Positions 9,353-15,703 of a DNA stretch of 20,605 bases are shown here, piece after piece. The notes beneath the pieces are model-generated. The model was given only the letters and a program-made list of their open reading frames with translations, did no database searches and was not told the origin of the DNA. Numbering within the stretch: the first letter of the stretch is position 1; every line of letters starts with the position of its first letter. A program made the translations under genes and the position numbers. The DNA is from Clostridia bacterium (GTDB lineage: Bacteria > Bacillota_A > Clostridia > RUG12999): contig JAFYVD010000007.1 in assembly GCA_017558425.1 (NCBI GenBank), positions 1-20,605 of the forward strand, read 5' to 3'.

Positions 9353-9390
9353 AAAAGCGAGGTAATACCGATGTATTATCTCGCTTTTTT
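9353..9390 (-). terminator. Terminator of citrate synthase gene (bidirectional hairpin)
   Basis: Arms 9353-9368 and 9373-9388 pair over 16 bp with a single G-T wobble and a CGAT loop. A/T-rich tracts giving U-runs flank both sides, so it can act in both directions. It lies 12 bp past the citrate synthase stop. A closely similar hairpin lies at 18767-18802. Confidence 0.85.
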
Positions 9391-9399
9391 AAATTAAAT

Positions 9400-10743
9400 T
9401 TATCTGTCAAGATAGGGAGTATATTCGTGTTTTTCGCACACGCTTTTGTATGCGGGACGAATAATTTTTCCGTTGGTGTGAACCTCTTCAATTCTGTGAG
9501 CGCACCAGCCGACAATTCGTGCAATGGCAAACAGAGGAGTATAAAGTTCGGGCGGAATGTCAAGCATCTGATAAACAAATCCCGAATAGAGGTCAATGTT
9601 TGCGCAAACTGCCTTTTTGATTCCGAGTTTTTCGCATAAAATATCGGGGGAGAGGCGTTCGATGAGGTCGTAAAGTTTAAACTCATCCATACATCCTTTG
9701 TCTGCCGCCATTTCATGCGCTTTTTCTTTCAGAATTACTGCACGGGGGTCGGACAGGGTGTATACCGCGTGACCCATACCGTAAATAAGTCCCGAACCGT
9801 TTCCGGCTTCTTTGCGTACAATTTTGCGGAGATAGTCTGCCACCTGACCTTCGTTCGACCAGTCAGAAACATTCATTTTAATTTCATCTATCATATCAAG
9901 CACAGCTTTGTTTGCACCGCCGTGACGAGGACCTTTCAGAGAACATATTGCCGCACCGATTGCAGAATATGTATCTGTACCGGTGGAAGAAATTACACGG
10001 CAGGAGAAAGCCGAGTTGTTACCGCCGCCATGTTCCGCGTGAAGTGTGAGCATTGTATCTAAAAGCTCAGCATCTTTCGGGTCAAACTTACCGTCTTTTC
10101 TGATAAGACGAAGGAAGTTTTCGGCTGTGGAATGTTCCGGCTTTGGCTGGTGAATATAAAGACTCTTATTATCATAATAATGGCGTCTTGCGTGATAAGA
10201 ATATGCAACAATTGTGCCCATTCTGGAAATAAGCTCAATGGACTGACGAAGCATATTTTCAAGTGACGGGTCTTCGGGAGATTCGTCGTAAGAATAAAGA
10301 GAAAGAATGCTTCGTGCCAGCTTATTCATAATGTCGCGACAGGGCGTTTTCATAATAATATCTTCATTAAAATTCACCGGCAGCGAACGGGTCTGGCCAA
10401 GCAAAGTGCTGAATTTTTCATACTCGTCCTTTGTGGGGAGTTTGCCGAAAAGAAGCAGAAAAGCCGCTTCTTCAAAGCTGGGGCGTTTTTCTGCGCCGGC
10501 ATTTTCAATGATTTTTTTCATATTAACGCCGCGATATAAAAGCTTACCTGCCACGGGAACTCTGTCGCAGTCGTCAATGATATAGCCACGAACTTCACCA
10601 ACAGAAGTAAGCCCTGCCAATACGCCTGTACCGTCGGCATTTCTCAGACCCCTTTTAACCTTGTAGTTTTTAAACAGCCCGGGATCAATTTTATAAGAAT
10701 CTTCTGCAAGATGCAGAAAATCGTTTATTTCTATATTGTCCAT
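9400..10743 (-). CDS. gltA: Citrate synthase
   Basis: Citrate synthase condenses oxaloacetate and acetyl-CoA to citrate. The 447-residue protein shows the catalytic set of the family: His238 in HAEHGGGNNSAF, His325 in YGMGHAVY and Asp384 in NIDLYSGF. GPRHGGAN (271-278) and the C-terminal RIEE segment are also conserved. In anaerobic Clostridia this enzyme usually feeds a partial TCA branch toward 2-oxoglutarate and glutamate; no aconitase or isocitrate dehydrogenase is in the window to support this. I chose the ATG at 10743 because AGGAGG lies 6 nt upstream. A longer reading from TTG at 10779 would start inside the loop of the preceding terminator and is unlikely. A 2-methylcitrate synthase activity cannot be excluded. 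Confidence 0.93.
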   Translation of the reverse strand: MDNIEINDFLHLAEDSYKIDPGLFKNYKVKRGLRNADGTGVLAGLTSVGEVRGYIIDDCDRVPVAGKLLYRGVNMKKIIENAGAEKRPSFEEAAFLLLFGKLPTKDEYEKFSTLLGQTRSLPVNFNEDIIMKTPCRDIMNKLARSILSLYSYDESPEDPSLENMLRQSIELISRMGTIVAYSYHARRHYYDNKSLYIHQPKPEHSTAENFLRLIRKDGKFDPKDAELLDTMLTLHAEHGGGNNSAFSCRVISSTGTDTYSAIGAAICSLKGPRHGGANKAVLDMIDEIKMNVSDWSNEGQVADYLRKIVRKEAGNGSGLIYGMGHAVYTLSDPRAVILKEKAHEMAADKGCMDEFKLYDLIERLSPDILCEKLGIKKAVCANIDLYSGFVYQMLDIPPELYTPLFAIARIVGWCAHRIEEVHTNGKIIRPAYKSVCEKHEYTPYLDR

Positions 10744-10760
10744 ATTTACCTCCTGTAAGA

Positions 10761-10796
10761 AAAAAGGGTTTTTATCCAAAACGAATAAAAACCCTT
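10761..10796 (-). terminator. Terminator between the coiled-coil gene and citrate synthase
   Basis: Arms 10764-10775 and 10785-10796 (AAGGGTTTTTAT and complement, 12 bp, 9-nt loop) are followed on the minus strand by a run of six T. It lies 12 bp past the stop of the upstream gene and its U-run ends about 5 nt before the AGGAGG of gltA. I see no promoter between it and gltA, so gltA may depend on read-through or the hairpin may act as an attenuator. Confidence 0.8.
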
Positions 10797-10808
10797 ATGT
10801 AACCGAAA

Positions 10809-11243
10809 TTATTTTTTAAGCTGACGTCTTGCTTCACGGATTTCATCAAGAACAACAGAAGTTGTTTTGTCGATTTTTTCCATAATGCTGTCTGCATACA
10901 TAACAGCGTTACGTTTCATTTCTTCTTCCTGACGTCTTGCTTCCGTAAGGATAGCTTCGGATTTTTCTTTCGCTGATTTAGTAATCTCATGTTCATCAAT
11001 TAAAGCGATTACTCTGTCCTGAGCGTCTTTAATGATTTTTTCAGCTTCCGCCTGAGCTTCGTTGATAATTCTCTGGCGTTCTTCTTTCACCCAGCGAGCC
11101 TGTTTAAGCTCTTCAGGCATTTTAAGACGAATTTCATCAGCCATTGCAAGAAGTTCTTCTTTATTTACTACGGCAAAACCGAAAATATTGAAGCTTTTCT
11201 CAACAAGATCATCAAACTCGTCAATTATCTGCAAAACTTCCAT
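10809..11243 (-). CDS. Coiled-coil protein, ATP-synthase-stalk/DivIVA-like, unknown function
   Basis: This is a 144-residue cytosolic protein without membrane segments. Residues 1-35 look globular (MEVLQIIDEFDDLVEKSFNI). From about 45 onward it is a charged amphipathic helix rich in Glu, Lys, Arg and Ala (QRIINEAQAEAEKIIKDAQD, SEAILTEARRQEEEMKRNA), the pattern of a parallel coiled coil. It resembles proteins often annotated as ATPase or V-type ATPase subunit E-like in Clostridia, which from memory sit near rsmD and coaD; here rsmD is upstream but coaD is not present. AGGAGG lies 9 nt before the ATG. It has its own promoter and terminator, so it is probably monocistronic. Function not recognised. 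Confidence 0.85.
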   Translation of the reverse strand: MEVLQIIDEFDDLVEKSFNIFGFAVVNKEELLAMADEIRLKMPEELKQARWVKEERQRIINEAQAEAEKIIKDAQDRVIALIDEHEITKSAKEKSEAILTEARRQEEEMKRNAVMYADSIMEKIDKTTSVVLDEIREARRQLKK

Positions 11244-11358
11244 GATATCTTACCTCCTGAATAAATAGAGTTTAACTTTTGTAAAAATTTGTACGAAACT
11301 TGTGACAAAAAAAGGAAATTCAAAACTGATTCGCACATATATATACATTTACTTCTAT

Positions 11359-11387
11359 ATTATATAACATTTTTATCAAATAATCAA
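11359..11387 (-). promoter_or_regulatory. Promoter of the coiled-coil gene
   Basis: On the minus strand, TTGATT (11382-11387) and TATAAT (11359-11364) are 17 bp apart. This gives a leader of about 110 nt. The whole 11244-11406 spacer is A/T-rich and I see no other structure in it. Confidence 0.6.
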
Positions 11388-11406
11388 GTCTTTTGTTCAA
11401 ATTTTT

Positions 11407-11940
11407 TTATTTTCCGTAAAAATGCAGACACACCCTGCCGTAGATTCTTTGGTCAATCCGTGAAAATTCGCCGATTTTATCGGGGATATCCTCCTTTGCG
11501 TCGCTCTCTGCAACAATAATTCCGCCATTTTCCAACAGATTTTTTTCGGAAATTATGCCGATACATTCAGGAATGTGGGAAGAAAAATAGGGCGGGTCCA
11601 TAAAAATAAGGTCAAATTTCTCGGTGCAGGAAGACAAATATTTTTCTGCCGACAGGCGTAAAGTTTTGCCTGAAAGCTTTGTAAATTCCAGGTTTTTTAA
11701 TATAATTTCCACCGCTTTTGCTGAAGAATCCACAAAAACGGCACTTTTTGCTCCGCGGCTTAAGGCTTCGATACCCATTGCACCGCTGCCCGAAAAAAGG
11801 TCAAGTACTTTGCTTCCGGCAACATTTCCTTGCAAAATGCTGAAAATCGCACCCTTCACCTTGTCGGTGGTGGGGCGTGTATCAAGGCCGGGCAGAGTTT
11901 TCAGCGGCAGACCGCCGCAAATTCCCGAAATCACTCGCAT
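11407..11940 (-). CDS. rsmD: 16S rRNA (guanine-N2) methyltransferase RsmD
   Basis: RsmD makes m2G966 (E. coli numbering) in 16S rRNA. The 177-residue length fits. It starts MRVISGICGGLPLKTLPG, followed by TRPTTDKVKGAIFSIL, both typical of RsmD. The SAM-binding loop is LDLFSGSGAMGIEALSRGA, and the catalytic motif of N2-guanine methyltransferases, DPPY, appears in LIFMDPPYFSS. I chose ATG at 11940 (AAAGGA 9 nt upstream) over a TTG at 11949 that would overlap the ribosome binding site. In many Clostridia coaD follows; it does not here. Confidence 0.95.
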   Translation of the reverse strand: MRVISGICGGLPLKTLPGLDTRPTTDKVKGAIFSILQGNVAGSKVLDLFSGSGAMGIEALSRGAKSAVFVDSSAKAVEIILKNLEFTKLSGKTLRLSAEKYLSSCTEKFDLIFMDPPYFSSHIPECIGIISEKNLLENGGIIVAESDAKEDIPDKIGEFSRIDQRIYGRVCLHFYGK

Positions 11941-11969
11941 ATTGCACAATCCTTTCTGTGAAACAAAAG

Positions 11970-11997
11970 AAGAAATTCGTCTAATGACGAATTTCTT
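11970..11997 (-). terminator. Terminator of the SH3/NlpC gene
   Basis: AAGAAATTCGTC (11970-11981) pairs perfectly with 11986-11997 around a 4-nt loop (12 bp). It begins 1 nt after the stop codon and is followed on the minus strand by CTTTTGTTTC. The T-run is interrupted, so it may be leaky into rsmD, which has no clear promoter of its own. Confidence 0.75.
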
Positions 11998-11998
11998 G

Positions 11999-13723
11999 CT
12001 ATTTTATAATTCTTCTTGCTGTTACATATGTTCTTTTATAATACGCCGTACTCATACTGCCGATTTTTACAACATCGCCCGGAACGGTTGCGTGGATAAA
12101 GCTGTCACCGCCGGTGAAAATACCAACGTGAGATATACCGCCATATGTGTTAAAGAACACAAGGTCGCCCGGAATAAGCTCATTTTTTGATACCGGAGTG
12201 CCAACAGATGCCTGTCCGGCAGCAGTTCTGGGAAGGGAATATCCAAAGTGTGCAAAAACATAGCTTGTGAATCCGCTGCAGTCAAATCCGGAAGGGGATG
12301 AGCCGCCCGAAACATAGGGAACGCCAATGAAGTTTTTGCTGTAATCCACAATGTTTCCGCCTGCTCTTGAAAGGGAAACATTTCCTGCAGAGGAGGAAGA
12401 AACGTCTTTTGTGGTTATATAATCGCCGTGAACAAATCCCGTTTTTCCGGAATAGGAAATCTCATACCATTCACCGCTTTTACCGGTGATTTTAACGGGG
12501 TCGCCATAATAAAGCTTGTCCACAAGCTCGGCATCCGAAGTTGCCGCCGCCCTTACATTCAGCCCGTCGGTAATTACGGTAGCCGCTGTTGTTGCCATGG
12601 GTTTTGTTTTGGCGGGAAGCGCCCCTTTTGTAACATAGTCACCATGAACAAATCCGCGTCTGTCCGAAAGGGAAATTTCATACCAATCTCCGCTTTTGCC
12701 TGTGATTTCAATTTTATCGCCATAATTAAGCTTGCCGATTACCGAAGAAACGGCAGAAGCGTCTGAGCGGACATTCAGTCCGTCGGTGGTGATATATCCT
12801 GTACCCGAAGCAGGCTGAGCAGAAGCCGTAACCGCTGCCGCCTTGGTTATTTTCACATATTCGGCACTTATATAGCCTGTGTTACCCGAAAAAGAAATTT
12901 TATACCAACTGCCGCTTTTGCCCACAACATCAACGGTGTCACCTGTGTTAAGTTTACCGATTACAGAAGCTGATGCCGAAGCCTCGGCGCGGATATTGAG
13001 GCCGTTGGTGGTAATTGTGCCGGTCTCTGCCATATCTTCAGAAACCGTTCCGGGTGTTTTTGAAACATATTCTGCGCTTACAAAACCCACATTTCCCGAA
13101 TAGGAAATTTTATACCAACTGCCGCTTTTACCTGTAATTTCAACGGTATCGCCTGTGTTAAGCTTGCCGATTACAGTTGCCGAAGCGGAAGCGTCGGCAC
13201 GGACATTCAGACCATTTGTTGTGATATATCCCGTCTCGCCAGAGCCGGTATCCGAAGCTGCAGCAGGTGCGCTTTCAGCCGCACCTTTTTTAACATAGTC
13301 GCTATGTACATATCTCAGTTCGCCGTGCAAAAGAATTTCATACCAACCGCCCGAAGAACCCACAATTTTTACAGTATCGCCCGTGTTAAGCTTTCCAACA
13401 GAGGCAGAATCGGAGGACGGTTTTTCCCTCACGTTCAGTCCGCTTGTAGTAATTGTGCCGGAAGAGCCGGAGTCAATAGAAACAAAGTCTTTGGATGTGT
13501 AGGCTGTTGCCCCGTTATAATTAACAATATAGAAAGAACCTTCAGTTCCGATTACATTAAGGGTTTCGCCCGAATAGGCTTTTCCGAGGATTGAGCTGTT
13601 GGTGTCGGGGGCAGAGCGGATATTAAGCGCATCTGTTGTAACGGTGCCGTTTGCCGCGTAGCAGGAAGAAGCAAATATAAAAGTGGTGGCAGCAACCAGG
13701 GCAACCTTTTTGAAAATGTGCAT
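11999..13723 (-). CDS. Secreted six-SH3b NlpC/P60 peptidoglycan endopeptidase
   Basis: The 574-residue protein has a signal peptide (MHIFKKVALVAATTFIFASS, cleavage likely after SCYA at 23). Six bacterial SH3 repeats of about 60 residues follow, each with a GLN(V/I)R-type start and GW/SWYKI core, and link through Ser/Ala/Thr-rich spacers. The C-terminal NlpC/P60 domain (about 455-574) has catalytic Cys482 in DCSGF, His532 in SHVGIF and His544 in FIHAT. SH3b repeats bind the cell wall and NlpC/P60 cuts peptide cross-links, usually gamma-D-Glu to diamino acid. It is likely a cell-separation or wall-remodelling enzyme. I chose ATG 13723 because AAAGGAGG lies 8 nt upstream; the in-frame ATG at 13747 precedes that site and lacks one. 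Confidence 0.93.
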   Translation of the reverse strand: MHIFKKVALVAATTFIFASSCYAANGTVTTDALNIRSAPDTNSSILGKAYSGETLNVIGTEGSFYIVNYNGATAYTSKDFVSIDSGSSGTITTSGLNVREKPSSDSASVGKLNTGDTVKIVGSSGGWYEILLHGELRYVHSDYVKKGAAESAPAAASDTGSGETGYITTNGLNVRADASASATVIGKLNTGDTVEITGKSGSWYKISYSGNVGFVSAEYVSKTPGTVSEDMAETGTITTNGLNIRAEASASASVIGKLNTGDTVDVVGKSGSWYKISFSGNTGYISAEYVKITKAAAVTASAQPASGTGYITTDGLNVRSDASAVSSVIGKLNYGDKIEITGKSGDWYEISLSDRRGFVHGDYVTKGALPAKTKPMATTAATVITDGLNVRAAATSDAELVDKLYYGDPVKITGKSGEWYEISYSGKTGFVHGDYITTKDVSSSSAGNVSLSRAGGNIVDYSKNFIGVPYVSGGSSPSGFDCSGFTSYVFAHFGYSLPRTAAGQASVGTPVSKNELIPGDLVFFNTYGGISHVGIFTGGDSFIHATVPGDVVKIGSMSTAYYKRTYVTARRIIK

Positions 13724-13762
13724 TACACACGCCTCCTTTACAAACATAATTCATACACAGTC

Positions 13763-13791
13763 ATTATACCACAAAAAGACCAATAAGTCAA
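13763..13791 (-). promoter_or_regulatory. Promoter of the SH3/NlpC gene
   Basis: On the minus strand, TTGACT (13786-13791) and TATAAT (13763-13768) are 17 bp apart, with TGG before the -10 (extended -10). It is divergent from the thiT promoter 30 bp away. Confidence 0.8.
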
Positions 13792-13821
13792 ATGAACGGA
13801 TAATTTTTATAAAAAAAAGAG

Positions 13822-13850
13822 TTGACAACAGAAAAAAAGGGTGGTAGAAT
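13822..13850 (+). promoter_or_regulatory. Promoter of the TPP riboswitch-thiT unit
   Basis: TTGACA (13822-13827) and TAGAAT (13845-13850) are 17 bp apart. The start site near 13857 lies about 10 nt before the riboswitch aptamer. Confidence 0.85.
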
Positions 13851-13865
13851 ATAGGTGAAAATTTA

Positions 13866-13945
13866 ATCGGGGTGCTGTTTTTCGGCTGAGACGGCAATTG
13901 CCTAACCCGCGAACCTGATACGGATAATGCCGGCGTAGGAAAGTA
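13866..13945 (+). ncRNA. TPP (THI-box) riboswitch aptamer
   Basis: The conserved parts of the thiamine pyrophosphate aptamer are present in order: GGGGTGC, GGCTGAGA, TAACCCGCGAACCTGAT and GGATAATGCCGGCGTAGGAA. The CTGAGA segment contacts the pyrimidine and the GGATAATGCC region binds the pyrophosphate through Mg ions. It lies between a consensus promoter and an intrinsic terminator ahead of a thiamine transporter gene. This is the usual arrangement for TPP-induced premature termination. Confidence 0.97.
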
Positions 13946-13958
13946 TTTATGAGAATTT

Positions 13959-13992
13959 GCTCTGTCCTTCCCGGACAGAGCATTATTTTTTT
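13959..13992 (+). terminator. Riboswitch expression platform: intrinsic terminator
   Basis: GCTCTGTCC (13959-13967) pairs perfectly with 13973-13981, followed by ATTA and seven T (13986-13992). It lies between the TPP aptamer and the thiT start, so TPP binding should favour this terminator. The alternative antiterminator pairing is not obvious by eye. Confidence 0.88.
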
Positions 13993-14013
13993 AGGAAAAA
14001 GGAAGGGTTTTTT

Positions 14014-14562
14014 ATGAAAACACGAAGAATCACTCTTGCAGGAATGATGATAGCACTTGCCACAGTGCTGTCCTTTATAAAACTGTTTGAAGCGCCCTAC
14101 GGCGGCTCGGTGACAGCCGCAAGTATGGTTCCCATAATCATTTTTTCGTTGCTTGTGCCAACGAAATGGGGAATTATTCAGGCGATTACCTACGGAATAA
14201 TTCAGCTGATGCTGGGCTGGTATGCACCACCCGCAGAGTCGGTTTTAAACTTCGCACTGGTGGTTTTGCTTGACTATGTTATAGCTTTCGGCGGGCTTGG
14301 AATTGCCGGCGTGGTGGGCAGAAGCCTCGGAAATGGCAGAATCGGAGCCCTCACGGGCACAATCTGTGCACTTTTTATCAGATTTTTGTGCCATTTTGCC
14401 TCGGGAATATTAATCTGGAGCTCTTTTGCCCCCGAAGGGCAACCCCTCTGGCTTTATTCCTTATTATATAACGGCGGCTATATGCTGGGCGAAGCTTTTA
14501 TCACTCTGGCTGTGATTTTGTTTTTGTTTCCCAGATTATCAAAATGGTCGAAAATATCCTAA
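14014..14562 (+). CDS. thiT: Thiamine-specific ECF transporter S component ThiT (YuaJ)
   Basis: This 182-residue very hydrophobic protein has about six membrane helices. ThiT signatures are visible: ALATVLSFIKLFEAPYGGSV near the N-terminus followed by SMVPI, LLDYVIAFGGLG in the middle, and RFLCHFASGILIW with WLYSLLYNGGYMLGEA toward the C-terminus. ThiT is the substrate-binding membrane subunit that captures thiamine and needs a shared EcfA/A'/T energising module, not present in this window. The upstream TPP riboswitch supports thiamine as the substrate. The ATG at 14014 follows AAGGAAGGG; an in-frame upstream start at 13957 would lie in the terminator hairpin and is rejected. No clear terminator follows the gene. 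Confidence 0.95.
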   Translation: MKTRRITLAGMMIALATVLSFIKLFEAPYGGSVTAASMVPIIIFSLLVPTKWGIIQAITYGIIQLMLGWYAPPAESVLNFALVVLLDYVIAFGGLGIAGVVGRSLGNGRIGALTGTICALFIRFLCHFASGILIWSSFAPEGQPLWLYSLLYNGGYMLGEAFITLAVILFLFPRLSKWSKIS

Positions 14563-14637
14563 AAATCGCCACTTGTTTACATAATTTTCGAAAAACTCCA
14601 CGTCAAATTGGGCAAAATAGGTAAAATTGCCAAAAAC

Positions 14638-14698
14638 TGTTCAAGAAAATTGAACAAAACGGAAAAAATTAATAATTTTGTTCAAATTTCTTGAACAA
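14638..14698. promoter_or_regulatory. Paired palindromic operator-like sites at the spo0A promoter
   Basis: Two palindromes share one core: TGTTCAA-N5-TTGAACA at 14638-14656 and TTGTTCAA-N5-TTGAACAA at 14678-14698. Their centres are 41 bp apart. The second overlaps the -35 hexamer of the spo0A promoter. As larger units, 14638-14659 and 14676-14697 are inverted copies of each other with one mismatch in 22. No T-run follows, so a terminator is unlikely. A dimeric repressor binding both sites is the simplest reading (inference). The rest of 14563-14637 holds a TTTTCGAAAA palindrome (14585-14594, near a 0A box) and nothing else I can support. Confidence 0.6.
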
Positions 14699-14719
14699 AC
14701 TCCCATTTTGTGATATAAT
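14691..14719 (+). promoter_or_regulatory. Promoter of the Spo0A-like gene
   Basis: TTGAAC (14691-14696) and TATAAT (14714-14719) are 17 bp apart, with TGA before the -10 (extended -10). The start site is near 14726, 25 nt before the ATG. The -35 lies inside the right-hand palindrome. Confidence 0.75.
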
Positions 14720-14750
14720 CAGTGTAAAGAAAAACACAAGGAGAGAAAAA

Positions 14751-15539
14751 ATGGGAAAAAAGACAGTACTAATAATTGATGACAACAGGGAATACGGCGA
14801 AAATTTACGCCGTGAGTTAGCAGTATATCCGGAGTTCGGCGAGGTTTTGAGTATCACCGGCGGACGATTTGCCAAAGATATGGCGGCACGCTACAGTGTT
14901 GACATTATAGTGTGTGAAGCCATAATGAAAGATGGCGACGGATTTGCTGTAATTGAAGATATCATTCGTCTGTCAGTGAAAAAGCCTATTGTAATAATGA
15001 TTTCATCCTTTACCAACGAAGCAATGATAGCACGGGCAGCAGCAAGCGGAGCAGTATTTTATCTGCCAAAGCCGTTTGAGGCAAAAACGCTGTATCAGCA
15101 CATCAGTTTTTTCGCAAAAATGCAGGAAAAATCTGACGAAAAGAGGTTTTCGGATATTGACTCGGAAGATGAATTTGATATTGAAGTGATGGTGAGCAAC
15201 ATGATAAAAACCGTAGGAGTTCCCGCACACATCAAGGGTTATCAGTTTTTAAGAGATGCCATTATGTGGGTGGTGGAAGATATGGAGCTTATCAACGCCG
15301 TGACAAAAGAGCTTTATCCGGGCATTGCAAAGAAACATAAAACCACATCTTCAAGAGTTGAAAGAGCCATTCGTCACGCCATAGAAGTTTCGTGGCAGAG
15401 AGGCGATGTGGACACACTCAATAAACTGTTCGGACATACGGTGCAGTTCACAAAGGACAAGCCGACAAATTCGGAATTCATCGCAATGATTGCAGACAGA
15501 ATCAGGCTGCAGATGAAGCATTATAAAAGAGTTTCCTAA
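14751..15539 (+). CDS. spo0A: Spo0A-type response regulator with Glu at the phospho-acceptor position
   Basis: Spo0A is the master regulator of entry into sporulation. This 262-residue protein has a receiver domain (1-120), a linker rich in charged residues, and a Spo0A effector domain (about 148-258). The effector part is highly conserved: GVPAHIKGYQFLRDAI, MELINAVTKELYP, TTSSRVERAIRHAIEVSW (DNA-recognition helix) and KPTNSEFIAMIADRIRL. In the receiver, the acidic pair Asp10-Asp11, Ser85/Ser86 and Lys107 in PKPF are kept. The phosphorylated Asp, however, is Glu56 (IIVCEAIMKD), and the following Pro is Lys. The protein is thus probably not phosphorylated normally; Glu can mimic phospho-Asp. 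ATG 14751 has AAGGAG 7 nt upstream; an upstream in-frame TTG at 14691 lies in the promoter and is rejected. Confidence 0.93.
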   Translation: MGKKTVLIIDDNREYGENLRRELAVYPEFGEVLSITGGRFAKDMAARYSVDIIVCEAIMKDGDGFAVIEDIIRLSVKKPIVIMISSFTNEAMIARAAASGAVFYLPKPFEAKTLYQHISFFAKMQEKSDEKRFSDIDSEDEFDIEVMVSNMIKTVGVPAHIKGYQFLRDAIMWVVEDMELINAVTKELYPGIAKKHKTTSSRVERAIRHAIEVSWQRGDVDTLNKLFGHTVQFTKDKPTNSEFIAMIADRIRLQMKHYKRVS

Positions 15540-15569
15540 AAAGGGAAAAATAGTCCGGAACACAAAAAG

Positions 15570-15601
15570 GCAGAAACGATTAAATTTCGTTTCTGCTTTT
15601 T
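15570..15601 (+). terminator. Terminator of the Spo0A-like gene
   Basis: GCAGAAACGA (15570-15579) pairs perfectly with TCGTTTCTGC (15587-15596) around a 7-nt loop, followed by five T. It starts 30 bp past the stop codon. Confidence 0.9.
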
Positions 15602-15604
15602 CTC

Positions 15605-15630
15605 GTAGGGGAGGGTCTTGCTCCTCCCGA
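15605..15630. repeat. G/C-rich palindromic repeat, copy 1
   Basis: GTAGGGGAGGGTCTTGCTCC followed by TCCCGA. The GGGAGG and CCTCCC parts are complementary, so it can form a short hairpin like a REP element. A second copy in the same orientation lies at 16056-16082, differing by a small GG/T change. It begins 4 bp after the T-run of the spo0A terminator. Confidence 0.85.
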
Positions 15631-15642
15631 AAAATACCGCCA

Positions 15643-15659
15643 TGTCGAAATTTGACGAG
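15643..15659 (+). promoter_or_regulatory. Putative tandem 0A boxes (Spo0A binding sites)
   Basis: TGTCGAA (15643-15649) is an exact match to the core 0A box TGNCGAA, and TGACGAG (15653-15659) matches 6 of 7. The two start 10 bp apart on the same strand, one helical turn, the geometry known for tandem Spo0A binding. They end 9 bp upstream of the -35 of the RNA gene. The Spo0A homologue is encoded just upstream. Short motifs can occur by chance, so this is suggestive only. Confidence 0.5.
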
Positions 15660-15668
15660 AAAAAATTG

Positions 15669-15697
15669 TTGCAATTTGTAGAATGAAATGTTATAAT
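15669..15697 (+). promoter_or_regulatory. Promoter of the structured RNA gene
   Basis: TTGCAA (15669-15674) and TATAAT (15692-15697) are exactly 17 bp apart, with TGT before the -10 (extended -10). The predicted start, near 15704, coincides with the first base of the long closing helix of the RNA. Confidence 0.8.
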
Positions 15698-15703
15698 TGT
15701 ATT

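Noticed and set aside
10744..10779. Longer citrate synthase start at TTG 10779
   Set aside because: The TTG lies in the terminator loop, while AGGAGG with ideal spacing marks the ATG at 10743.
13957..14013. Extended ThiT start upstream of 14014
   Set aside because: The extra codons are translated riboswitch terminator sequence.
14585..14607. TTTTCGAAAA and CGTCAAA as 0A boxes for spo0A autoregulation
   Set aside because: Each has a mismatch in the core and their 15-bp spacing does not fit tandem Spo0A binding.
14691..14750. Extended Spo0A start at TTG 14691
   Set aside because: It would place the promoter hexamers within the coding region; AAGGAG precedes the ATG at 14751.
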